Positions 24,744-40,650 of a stretch of DNA of 64,000 nucleotides are shown here, piece by piece; positions within the stretch are counted from its first letter, which is position 1, and each line of letters starts with the position of its first letter. The notes below the pieces were generated by a model, which saw only the letters and a list, made by a program, of their open reading frames with translations, did not search any database and had not been told where the DNA came from. A program made the position numbers and the translations under genes. Location of the stretch: NCBI RefSeq assembly GCF_052324685.1, contig NC_135219.1:22357758-22421757 (forward strand). The letters are read 5' to 3'. Source of the DNA: Brachyhypopomus gauderio (lineage: Eukaryota; Chordata; Actinopteri; Gymnotiformes; Hypopomidae).

Positions 24744-27700
24744 ATGACAAATGAAGAACCTCTCCCGAAGAAGGTGAGCACGGTGTCGCAGTTCTGGTAA
24801 TTACACAATGTTAAGAGTATCGCCGCCGTCTGTGTTTATTGATGCTGTCGGTCCCGTTCAGGTTCGCCTTAGTGAATCTGACATGAAGACCCTGACACGA
24901 GAGGAGCTCTGTACGAGGTAGGGCTTCGTTTACCGTTTTGCTGTGTTATTTTTCCTGATATCTCCCGAAATTAATGTTTTTCCCTCAACCTATTGTAGGT
25001 GGAAACAACACGAAGCCTATGTCCAGGTGCTGGAGGCAAAATACGCTGATTTAAATTGTAAGTAATGCCCAATAGTTCATATATCTGCAGTTATTAATTT
25101 GTGTGTGTGTGGGAGAAGCATCTCTAATTGTTTTTGTTGTTTGTTTGTTTTTACAGCCAATGACGTGACTGGTCTTAAAGAATCTGAGGAGAAGCTGAAG
25201 CAGCAGCAGCAGGAGTCTGCACGCAGGGAGAACATTCTGGTGATGAGGCTAGCCACTAAGGAACAAGAAATGCAGGAATGTACAGTAAGTGTTTCACCAT
25301 GTTGTCCCTACATCACCTCAGCATCACCATCACTGGGGTTCACTCAGGCCAATGGGTTAAGTGGGGAAATAGGTTAAGTGTAATGGATGCTTCGGATGTG
25401 GTTTGTAATGAGATGTTTGCTTTACACGTGGCAACTATAGTAAAGGGAAATGAATATATTTTACGTATGAATGTTTTCTTTAAGTAGAAAATGTTTCTCT
25501 TCCACCGTGCTTAATAAATGGTTTACCATAAGGATATGAGTTTTTTGTACAGTTAGGGAGAATGGAATATTTAGATTTCTCAGTGTCTTACATTCCAGAG
25601 TATTCACTGTGTACGAATTAAGGTCTTCTGCATTTGTGCATTTAGAAACAATGGTTTTTGGATGTATTGCCAGATTGGGTTAGGACAATGTAGCTTGCTG
25701 TTGGGTGTCCTGATGTACAAGGCTATTGGCAGCACAAGTTGGTGTAATGCTTGATTTATGGGCAGTGTCCCATCAATGGAGGACTGATCTTGGGTGTCAT
25801 GCACGGCTCTTATTGGTAAGCCTGTGGAGTAGTCCTCCCCAAATTACTTCCATTGTTCCTGCAAGAGCAAAGATTAAACGCTTAACATTCTTCAACACAC
25901 ACTTTCTTTAACCTTTTTTTTTTTTTAATCATTTACCGTTTGTTTAATGAATGTTAGGAAGGCAGGTTAAACTCCTAGTTTCATTATTCAGAGATTTGGC
26001 CATATTGCTACTCTCAGAATGTAGCAGTGACATTCGTTCTTTCATACAGTCGGGTTCTAACATCATTTCCTGTCTTGCAGACCCAGATCCAGTATCTGAA
26101 GCAAGTCCAGCAACCCAGTGCGGCTCAACTCAGATCCTCCATGGTGGACCCAGCCATCAACTTATTTTTCCTCAAAATGAAGGCTGAACTGGAACAGACT
26201 AAAGACAAACTGGAGCAAGCCCAAAATGAACTGAGTGCCTGGAAATTTACACCTGATAGGTAAACTAAAATAACTCCCCCCTCCAAACAAAAGTCAAGAC
26301 TTTCCTGACTCACCCCCTCACTTTCTCCACTGCAGGAGTGCAGATAATGGTGGGGAAGACCGAAATGCATTGTTCACAACGAGGCTCAGACTTAAAAGCC
26401 AAACGCGAAAGACATTTTTTTTTCTCTTGTACTGTGCTGCTATTATCATACCGTAATGTAAAAGAGAACAGACCCTGAAAAGACAGTTTTGGTCAGGTGA
26501 CACTGTTGTTTCAGCTTTCTCTCCCCCCCACACCCCCCTCATGGTACAGAGGCCTGAAGGAATCGGGACCGTTCCTGAAGAGGTGGTCACGGCGGAACCA
26601 ACCCCTCCTTCCAGCCCAAACAACCCATGTTAGACAGTTTGCTGTAATAAATGTTGGCTGCCTTTGAGAAAGACTGGAGCTGATTGAACTTTAGTTTAAA
26701 AATCACTGATTTGAACATTTTAAACACGACCCCATATAAAAAAAAGGGTTGCACAGGAATATCTTCCCTCTTTTACCCCCCCCCATCACCTGTAGAACTC
26801 TTAAGACTGGTAAGACTTTAGACCCATCGTGGGGGAGGGGGACGGTAGTGTGATGTATTGCAATGAGAGGAGTTAACAACCCTAAGACTCTGGGGGAAGG
26901 AGCATTTGTAATAATGTGCTATTTTGAGGAGAGAGTAAGACCCCCATGGTCTTCAGAGACTTTGGTCAATGTCCATCTCACCGGTGCAAGAGACGGTACA
27001 GTGTTTTAACTTTCCTTTTCTCTTTTTTATTTGTGTTCGTAATTATTTTTTGATATTTTTTGCTTTGTTTTTGTTGTTTGTTCTTGGAAATGCTCTTTGC
27101 ACTTACAGCAGTGTGGTTAAAAACAAAACATCGATTGGCCATCTAAACCCACGAGGTTAAATCCTGAGGAATGTGTGATACACTGCTGCAGATGCAATGT
27201 TTTTTATTTCAATGTGAATGCTCATGTGTCTTAGAGATTAACTAAAAAGCTGTTACATGTATGTCTATGCTGTTGTGTCCTTTGATGGCAAGTTAGGGAT
27301 CCAACAGTTAAAAAGATGCAAGCACATCTTGGATTTAGGTTGTTCAATAAGGACTTTCACACATTTTTATTAGCAAGTGTTTTCCTTGTGAAACATTTTG
27401 GTTACATGGATGTTCACTGTCGGTTATTAATTTCCCCACATTTAGACGAAGATGTTGTGCATGGCTACAGTTTTAGAACACAGCCACAGTTACCACAGCC
27501 AATACATAATCTCTTCATGTTCATTAATTAAGCATCTGATTTCCCTTTGGTAATTGGATGTACTACACTAAAGATCACAGGTTTTGTAATTCATCATAAG
27601 CTGCTACCCTTAAGGCCACCAGTGTGTTATAATGTTTAGCAGGTAGTACCCACTGGAGTTTGGGCATAGTTGTTTAGTTTTTTTTTTCTGAGAAGCAGCT

Positions 27701-29526
27701 ATTTGAGTTGTTTGTTTTATTATACTTCATAAACATTCAAAAACGGTAATGAATTGGTTCTCAGTAACTTGTACATACTAACAGTAGTTGTATTCAAACT
27801 CAACATTTGATTCATTGTCTCAGAGTTTGTACATAACTGCATATGAAAGACCTAGAAGCAGACTGCTCATCACCATGCAAGGATTAATCTCCTTTCATCT
27901 CATTTGTTTATTTAAAACTGACTTTGAACTTAATGTGGAAATTAATGGTCCCCTAATGTTCCTGGAATTCTAGCCTTACCGGTTATCAGGATGTTTTATT
28001 GTGGGCTATGGAAACGCTGGCATGGGACATGATTGTGTGGCCAATAACGTCCCAATGCCATTTCATGCCTAATCATATGAGAACAGATGCTTCAAAAGAG
28101 TTTTGCCACAAGCTTGTTTACGATAACCTGATTTGAAGATGGTACAAGCTATATATAATTCTCTGATTACCGATTTGGTACTGAAGTTTGGGAAATATCT
28201 CTATTTGGAGTCTGTTTTTAATTGGTGGTGTCACTTGACTAATAGATTTGCTGAATGTTACCTTGTCAGAGGTTTCTTGCTTTCCAATTCATCTGTAGAT
28301 TAGTTAGTGTTGCTTTTTGTTAGTTTAACTCAATCGATGACTGATATGGTATTTTATAATTGGAACAACTGTCACTGTTAGTTTCTTATTGTTCATTGCA
28401 CATATTTCACTGGGAATGTTCTAGGTCCTCATTTGACCAACAGCCAGTGTGGTCTTAGGGGACAGGCCCCTGCAGCACTGCCCGCGGTTGGCAGGAGCTG
28501 TTGGCATCCATTTTGTGCCCGTGGCTGTGTTCACCATGTGATGTCAGACTTGTCTCCCTTGCAGCCAGACCGGTAAAAAGCTGATGGCGAAGTGTCGTAT
28601 GCTGATCCAGGAGAACCAGGAGCTGGGCAGGCAGCTGTCCCAGGGTCGCATCGCCCAGCTGGAGGCTGAGCTGGCCCTGCAGAAGAAGTACAGCGAAGAG
28701 CTAAAGAGCAGTCAGGACGGTAAGGGGCGGCTCTGGCATCATTACCACACACGCGTTACAGTGTCACGACCGTTTATAGCTCGACATGCTCGCTGATGGT
28801 CCGTCTAACTAATTAGTTTTTGTTTTGTGTTGGTTAGAGCTGAATGACTTTATCATTCAGCTGGATGAGGAGGTGGAGGGCATGCAAAGCACCATACTGG
28901 TTCTGCAGCAGCAGCTGAAGGAGACCAGGCAGCAGCTGTCTCAGCAAGCCCAGTCCCAGGGCACCTCCGGTGGAGCTGGTCCCAGCAGGACTTCCCCCTG
29001 TCCCCCCTCCACCTCAGAGCCACCTGCTCAGACTGATGCAGCCCCCACCACGAGCTCCACTGGGGGGAAAGACTGCGGCAGGGTGTCCAACGGACCTTCC
29101 AACGGAAACTCGTCTCAGAGAGGCGCGTCTGGGTCCAGTCTGTACCGGGAAACGGTGAGCAGCGCGGACGAGGATTACCCTCCATCCCCCTCCATCTCCA
29201 GCCCCGCCCACGGGGCCGTGTCGAAACTCTCCAACCACTCGGAGGACGCGGGGAGCCAGGGGGGGGTCGAGGGCTACGTGACTCAGCTGAGTGCAGGTTA
29301 TGAGAGCGTGGACTCCCCGACAGGCAGCGAGACGTCAGTGACTCAGCATTCAAACGACACGGACTCCAACGCCGACTCCCACGAGGCTGCTTCGGTCTCC
29401 AAGGGCAACAGAACGATGGGAATGCGCCACGGCACCCAGAACGGGCTGGACTCAACAGCAGCGGCCGCTACGGCTACCACCAACTCTTCGGTAGCCTCCA
29501 ATGCCTCTACAGGGTCGGTTTTGTAA
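24744..29526 (+). CDS. wtap: WTAP, regulatory subunit of the m6A methyltransferase complex
   Basis: A nuclear coiled-coil protein that holds the METTL3-METTL14 RNA methylase in nuclear speckles and is linked to splicing. Seven coding exons: 24744-24773, 24862-24917, 24999-25057, 25157-25284, 26081-26259, 28565-28719 and 28838-29526. The joined frame is 431 codons with consistent phases and GT-AG introns. The N-terminus MTNEEPLPKKVRLSESD carries a basic nuclear-localisation-like patch. Residues of about 40-245 are Gln/Glu/Leu-rich coiled coil (KQQQQESARR, LIQENQELGRQL, LVLQQQLKETRQQL). The C-terminal part of about 180 residues is Ser/Gly/Thr-rich and probably disordered. A 5' non-coding exon probably ends at 23859. 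The 3' untranslated region runs to a signal at 30096. Exon 5 can be read through to give a short form (see findings). Confidence 0.97.
26646..26651 (+). terminator. candidate intronic polyadenylation signal of wtap
   Basis: AATAAA lies in wtap intron 5, about 390 nt after an in-frame read-through stop. It could end a short wtap mRNA. A short human isoform of similar extent is known to me from memory. Confidence 0.4.
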
Positions 29527-30095
29527 AAATAAAATTAAAAACACGAAAAAAAAAAACATTTTTTTAAAACCTGTGACAGACAAAAATAAGCCACACATTT
29601 AGGGCCAGTAATTTTTTGCTTGAGAAGAATCATTCAGGTTTTTTTTTTTTCTTTTCTTCCCCAAGTACCACCAAGTCAACTCTTTTGCCACATTTTCAGA
29701 AAGCCAGTTACATTGAGCAGCAACATGAAAATGGATGACACTGTAGATCTGATCGATGAAGTCCTCCGAGACTTAGAATGTTCACTCTGTCCTGCCTCAA
29801 GGTTATTTGAACACCACTGTGTTTGTACACTTCATTTGCTCACTCACTAAAAACAAGTAATTTATCAGTTTTTGTTGTACCGTAATTCTTGATTCATGAA
29901 ACTGCAAATTCTTTCTTCACTTGCTATGCTGGTTTCAGAATGTTCTTATTTTCTTGATGTTAAGCCCTTCACGTTTTCTGTTCCTCCCAATGGCAAGAGA
30001 AGTTTTGTTTTATTTGTGTGTAGTCATTTTTCTGAGATGTATCTTGTTGGATTCATATTCTGATTTCAATTCATTTCATGTACTGACCAAATATC

Positions 30096-30101
30096 AATAA
30101 A
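30096..30101 (+). terminator. polyadenylation signal of wtap
   Basis: AATAAA about 570 nt after the wtap stop codon, followed by T-rich sequence. It is the first canonical signal with this setting after the stop. Confidence 0.65.
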
Positions 30102-30424
30102 GGCTTTTAATATGACACTAGCTTCATTTCATAATTTTCTTAAAAATCAACATTATTGATTTGAGATTTTATTTTAGAATTAATTATGATAAGGTTTTGC
30201 CTACAAAAAGTATGTAAAAGTACATGCCTCAGACATTACCAGATGAATGATGAATTAATTTACATAATTACCATTTATGCATGGTAATGAAGTAAAGGAA
30301 TGCAAAATGGAACTAGTCTTTGTCCATAAATCTTAATATGCATGTGTGGGGAGGCACTAACATCTATTCAAATAAATTGTGTTCAGTTATTAAATAATAG
30401 GGAGAGGTCGTCTGCTCATCCAGA

Positions 30425-30438
30425 CCAGTAGATGGCGC
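30425..30438 (+). promoter_or_regulatory. CTCF-type motif between wtap and acat2
   Basis: CCAGTAGATGGCGC fits the CTCF core with no mismatch and has the same orientation as the motif in the wtap promoter. It lies 163 bp before the acat2 start codon. Confidence 0.5.
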
Positions 30439-30600
30439 TCAAACAAAGTGGAGTTTGGCTTCTGACGTCTCACCAGATCTTCCAGCAGTGTACGATCTAT
30501 TGAATGAATGAAGCAGCATGTTAGCATAATTAGTTAGAACCTCATCTGGTGGCCAGTGAACAGGAACTGGATTGACAGCGAGGACTCTCCGCCGTAGAAA

Positions 30601-34240
<3,640 letters not shown>

Positions 34241-34251
34241 GACTCCCCTTC

Positions 34252-34281
34252 GCTCTCTCTCTCTCTCTCACACACACACAC
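34252..34281. repeat. (CT)n(CA)n microsatellite
   Basis: A compound dinucleotide run at the start of the acat2 3' untranslated region. Confidence 0.9.
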
Positions 34282-35348
34282 TTACTTATTGGTGTTATGG
34301 AGGACTGTATCAATTCTTAGTTGTTATTATTAGTAGGTTTTCAGAATCTGTAAATTCTGTTTTTCTATACCAGTTGTATGTTAATTGTGATATCTTTGAA
34401 GCAATGCTAAGTGGATTGTGTTCATTTGGAGGAAAACACATATTCATAATAGTGAACGAGAGAATGTTGGTGAACAGGGTCTGAGAGAATCTACGCCAGC
34501 GTTCTGTCGAATCCTTCTTTAATATTCATTTACACTGCAGTGTTGGGAATAACATTTCCTTCTTTGTGTTGTGTAAAATGCATTGATTCTGAATACGAAC
34601 AACACGCCCTCAGTCTTACAATAGCTGCTTTGTGAGTACAGATCGCTCCTGCAGTGAACCTCTTTCGACGTGAAGTGTGAATCTGAAACGTGAGCGTGAG
34701 CTCGGCTCCTGCCGCGTGCTTCAACACCTCCCACTCTCCACCTCCGCTCGGAGTCAAGATGAGAGTCCGTGCCTGCCACAGAGAAGCAGGCAGCAGACAG
34801 GGATCTGGGAGGGGCAAAATGCTGTCATGGCCGACTAAAGAGAAGATGAGAACATGTAGTAAGTTAATTAGGAGGGCAAAGGTTACGTTGTTGTCTCTTC
34901 CCCCCGAACTTCAGTCATTGTGTTATTTAATGTAAAAACTAAAGGTTGTTTTAAAGCAACAGTACCTTTAGACCTCACACATTCCACTTCCTGTAAATGT
35001 GACTATAGTCTAATCCTGCAATATTGAACGTTCATTGTACTGATTGATTGTTCAGGGTCACATTGTGTCTGTACCATGCACTGTAAAGCTGTAAAGAAAT
35101 GCTCTGTATACTGGTCTCCAGGTGAAATATACAGCTAGTAGAACTGATCCCAAAACTGTAGACTTGCCTTAGACTACACAGTCACCATGTGCCAAAAGGC
35201 TGAACTAGCCATGTGCTTCCTGTAGATAACCTTTGCAAACTACCGAATGCTGTATAATCCTGTAATATCTATCGGGTATGCTGGTGTATTGCTTAAAATT
35301 ACAAGGGACAACATGTTTACATATCTAATATCATCTGTATATCTCCTC

Positions 35349-35358
35349 AATAAATAAA
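35349..35358 (+). terminator. polyadenylation signals of acat2
   Basis: Two overlapping AATAAA hexamers about 1.1 kb after the acat2 stop codon. Nothing else in between competes as clearly. Confidence 0.55.
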
Positions 35359-35752
35359 GAATGGCATAACGCTTTGGTGACTGTAATTTATAAATTACAC
35401 TGCATTGCCTGTCCAAGCGCTAGTTTACAAAGAGTAGTCAGTAGATGCCGCCAAACTACATGAAATCGATTTGAACTCACTGAATGACAGTCATAAACGT
35501 CTATTTAAATATGTAAATGTATGTATGCATGTATATTTAAGGACAAAAGAGCATGATTCGGTTTTTCATTTTTGTTCAATATATAGCAATAAAAAGCGAA
35601 AAAAAGAGTCTTGCTACGTCCCTGAGAGCGATGGTCCCCAGGAGAATGTGTGTAATCGGATTATGCTCTTGGGATTAAAATAACTAGCGTTAGTCTGCCG
35701 AGGAAATTAGCTACCGGTCGAGTGAGACTTCTTTCGCACCTCGAATTGCGAA

Positions 35753-37655
35753 ATGCAACTTTTTAGTAGCAGAGACCAGATTTTTGCCCATCATATGCAC
35801 CTTCTAGACCAGGGGTAATCAATTAAATCCATTAAAGTCCATTTTTGGCAGATAGCTCAGACCTTAGGTCCGGGTCCGCGGTGTGGAACGAAAGTTGTTG
35901 AGCGGGGGGGGGGGATTTTCACTCGTCTGAAAATAAATTCTCCGGTTTAAAATATAGTCTCCCGTTAAAAAAAAAATTGGCATTTGGGTCCGTATCCAGT
36001 TAATCAGGAATGTGATTGGGTCCGGACAGGACGGCGTTCGGGTCCGGATCCGGACCGCGGTCCGCCATTTGGTGATACCTGTTCTAGACCTTAAACTAAA
36101 CTTAGGGTAAGTGACTTTCGGCAAGAGCTGCGGAGATGAAGGTAGATTCGTTACTCCAGTGGATAGTTAAATAATGTCTTTATTTAAACGTTTAATCATT
36201 AATTAAACTAATTAACATTAATTCATGAATCATTAATCATAATTCACGTCTGGGCATTTGTGTGTTAATTTATGAACTATTTGTTGTAAACAGAGTAAAG
36301 AGGACCGGATTTTGGAACTGCAGACAGAGAACGCTCTTCTACACCTAAGACTTGCTGAGGTAAAATCAGTAAATTGCCTAAATACATTTTAAAACAGCCA
36401 AAGTTGGGATGGTTTCAGGTCATAATAAAGCCCTTGTACTACTATAACATAATAACGTACTGAGATTTGAAATAATATTTGGAGAGTTTATTAGTGAATA
36501 GTGACTAAAGTTCCACCTTTAATATCTAAACCTTTAACACTGGTCAGGACAGCTGCTGCGTAGAATATTAACATAGGTAGATATTTGCTCTAAGGGGTTG
36601 ACCCCAGACTACAGGTGGTGGGTGTACATTTTAATCCCGAGTGATATCAAACTGATTTAGAGGTCAGAAACACGTTTACGTTTCCTCAAAATATCGAACA
36701 CCAGACATTTTGAGAGTTAAATGTGTTTGACACTTCCAAATAAAAGGTTTCAGCGTGAGCTATTTTAACTGAACAGTCATTGACAGACTTTCTTAATTCG
36801 CTCAAGTGTACGAGGCGACCTCGGCGGGATGAAGAAGCGGAGATCTGGACTAAATGGCGCTCGTGCCCCCGTTGCCAGCCTCCTCTCGTCAGTGCAGGTT
36901 AGGCCACAAAAACGACAACCATCCTGCATGTGGCCGTTACTCTCGGTCGTGATGGCTTGTATGTGAAGGCGTTTCCTACACACAAGCCCTCACAACCGAG
37001 ATGAATGTAATTATTCCAATGCCGTGTTCAGTCCCTGAAACAGGATCTGAAGGATATTAGCACTCTGTATGCCTTCTTCGCCACCGAGCTGGAGAGGCTG
37101 AGGAAGCAGGTGTTGCTATGTGTGACCGCTGCCAGCAGGGGCGCCCGAGGGCCGCAGAGTGATGATGCTCATAGTGAGTGTTATTAAACGTTGAATTATT
37201 TATGTAGCTCCATCTCACCAACCTATACCTTCTTTATCTACAAATGGGGTTTATAATAGCGCAAATAATACATTAAGCACAGAACAACAATGTTTGGGCC
37301 ATTTATTCTGAATATACAGTACAGTTTGTTGTTTCATTTGATTTAAGGGTCCATGGTAAGGTTATTTGATTTGATTGTTCAAGACCCTGGACCCTGGAAT
37401 GACCTGTTTCCTTCTCTATAGCTGTCTATCTGAAATCTCTCATTTTTATCTCTGTCCTCGCTGTCTTTCCTTCTGCCCTCCACTCTTTCACTCTGCCTCT
37501 CAAATGTGCAGTCAGTGTGGTGTTGTGACAGTAAGGAAGTTTCAGAGCTAATCCCCCCCAGCCATGATAGAGCTGTTCTCGGCAAGGTCGTGTGTCTGGT
37601 GTGTCACCTGGTTCCATGATGACACATCTCCCACTGCATCTTAGCATTTGTCACC

Positions 37656-37690
<35 letters not shown>

Positions 37691-38776
37691 GTCAGGAATG
37701 ACCTTGTTCTATTACTGAAATGTACTTATAACTTAATTTTCATTCAAATTCAGTTTCATGATTCGACATCGCAGGTCGTTGGGTCATTGGGTTAAGTTTT
37801 TGTTTTTCCTGGATGCGGTCGTGCAGTTTCAGATCACTGCAGAGCCTCATGTGTCTTATGTAATACACACCTTCACTCAGATCCGCACAGCCCAGCGTGG
37901 TATTACATGACAGATCTGTCAGTCATGGAAATCTAACCTCAAACTCGTATCTGACACTGAGGCAGACGAGCGCAGATCTCTGATCGAAGTTGTGTTGGAG
38001 AAATTCCTCTGCGTTTTTTTATCCGATCAGGTCTCAACACAGACAATTAGGTTTAGAGTGCATAGTGTTTTTCATATTAATGTAGCGAGTATAGGTCCGG
38101 TCAATCCTAACTTATGGTAACTGTGACAGTAGCCATAAACAATGACAAGTGCCGAAGATCCATGTCGCTCCTGCAAGATGGTTCAGCACGCGGCAAGTTT
38201 ATGTTGTTTATGCTGTTTGCAGTGCTCCAGGCTCGGCTGGCCGCTCTGGAGAACTCCCTACAGGAGGAGAAGGAGCGATGTAGAGCCGAACGGATGAGGA
38301 GGAGACTGCTTCACAACACTCTGGTTGTGAGTGCCTGAGTTTCTAAAGGATTTTTTTTTATTGTGTTACATAACACATAATTATATCACAGTTAATGCAT
38401 TAATAAATTATACATAGTACAAAATTGGCTTACACAGAATCTATTACCTGTGGGGTAGATTTTGTTTTCCTGTAGTTACTGTGAACACATTTTTATTTTA
38501 AATACTGTTGTTGAAATAATACACTTGACAGTTTTGTCCATCTGACAGTGTCGTTGACCGGTTATGATTGAAGTTGCGTTTACGTAGGGCCTTTGAAAAT
38601 ACCCAAATATGCTTTACAATTAACACACACACGCACGTTTTTTATCCGGTCACACACACTGGGTAGAAGCAGCAGTCAGTTGCACACAGCGTACTCTCAA
38701 CCGGAAACCTTAGCCCCCTGGGGCACTGAATCAGGGGCAGGGAGGGGAGAGAGGACAACACCTAGGACACCATCCA

Positions 38777-38827
<51 letters not shown>

Positions 38828-40613
38828 TCTTCATCATGCTGACATCCTTGTTCCAGGAGTTGAGGGGTAATATCCGCGTGCACTGCAGAATGCGGCCTGT
38901 CCTTCCTTTAGACCTCAGCCCTGACCCCTCACCAGGCGGCCAGTAAGAGCCACCGTGAAGCATTTATTCATGGATATATGTCAATGGACATCGCAAAGCT
39001 AACATATATCTTGAATCTTGTTTTGCTGATCAAGGTCCACATCATCAGACGTAGTGGTTCAAGCTTGCAGTGATGTGAGTTGATTCTTCTAGTTTTTATG
39101 GCCTCTGTGAATGTACCAGGTCCCATAAAGGTCTGCTTCATGATCTGACCCTGTGGTGTGGCTGTGTTTTCAGGACTCCGTTCTTGTGAACTGTGCAAAG
39201 CCTGGGTGTGCAGTGGTGGATAAGGTGTTTGAGTTTGAGAGGTATTGTGAGGCTGCGTCAGGTGCGGGATATTTAATACCTTATGTGTAAAGACACTACG
39301 GACAACAGAAGACATGCACTGCATTGATGCCAAGTCTGGGTTTTACTGTGCATCGCCATGCCATGCTGGGTGTTTGGCAGGGTCCATGGTCCAGAGGACT
39401 CCCAGGAGGCTGTGTTTGAAGAAGTGAAGCCCCTATTAACCTCTCTCTTAGATGGGTAAGCACTCTTTTGGATACATTTTCGATGAGCAGCCGGACGAAG
39501 CCGCACAGACCTCCTTCCAGGTAACCCTGGCAACGCCTCTCACCTAGCTAGGAAGATTTCACCGACGACGGTTGCCTTTCCTGGTGATGAGCCGTGCTGT
39601 GGCTCGTGTCCAGGTACAACGTGTGCGTCATGGCATATGGGCAAACAGGTAGTGGGAAGACGTACACGATGATCGGAGCCCAGTCCGAGGACCCTGCCGA
39701 CCGTGAACCTCATTCCCAGCACGGCATCATCCCCAAAGCAGCAACCGAGTTATTCAAGTAAGCCTCGATGACCACATGGTTGACATCATCTTGTGAGGCC
39801 AAGAAAAATGGAAGGAGGGGGTTGCAGTCATGGCCTCAGAGACCTCCAGCTGGAACCTTTTTAAAAATATTCAGTTACAGCTGTAGCCGTAGGCACAATT
39901 TATTATTGTAATATGATTCCAGTTAGAACGTACTTTAAATGCGTGCTGCTACCGTTTATTTGCAAGGCTGATCTCGGAAAAGCCAGCAGAGAGTCACGCG
40001 GTGGAGGTTTCTGTCATGGAGGTTTATAATAACAACTTGCTGGACCTCTTGGCTAAAGATGAGGAAGGAGAGTCTGTGGGGAAGAAAAGAGAAGTCGTCA
40101 CCAGCAGCTGTGGAACTGAAGTGCCCAGCCTGACCTACGAGTGAGACTGCCACCTCACAACATCCACTCAGCCCTTAGGCAGCATGTCATTACCTTGCCT
40201 TAGCCCTTAGGGCTTTTTTTAAGGTTTGTGCTGTCATGTTTGACATTCGATGCTGGTTAGTATTATGCCTGAGTGGTCATGGATGAGATGGTTTTACATT
40301 TTATTGGCTGTGCCTCATGCTGAGACTATTGATTTTTGCCGCTTATCTTTTTGTGCATTGGACCTTAGTAGGCTGTGTTGTCGTTTAACTCAGGGTGTGT
40401 GTGTGTGTGTGTTTACGGGTGTGCACGTGCGTGCATGTCTGTGTCAGGTCAGTTCACAGCTCTGCAGAGGTGATGCGGCTGGTCAGTGCAGCGTTGAGAC
40501 TGAGGGCTCACTGCTCCACACTGGTGCACACAGACTCATCCAGATCCCACCTCATTGTCATGCTCACCGTCACCTCCAAAAGTCCTCCTGCTCTGGACCT
40601 GGGTATGAGGGGT

Positions 40614-40650
<37 letters not shown>

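Noticed and set aside
28853-29455. 200-codon frame antisense to the last wtap exon
   Set aside because: It is a shadow of the GC- and Ser-rich wtap coding sequence.
37130-37146. CTCF-type motif in a kif25 exon (CCAGCAGGGGCGCC)
   Set aside because: It lacks one G of the core. A similar near-match at about 50542 fails the same way.
38943-39173. Frameshift or pseudogene call in kif25 between the exons at 38857 and 39174
   Set aside because: A 40-nt exon at 39035-39074 with proper splice sites restores the frame.
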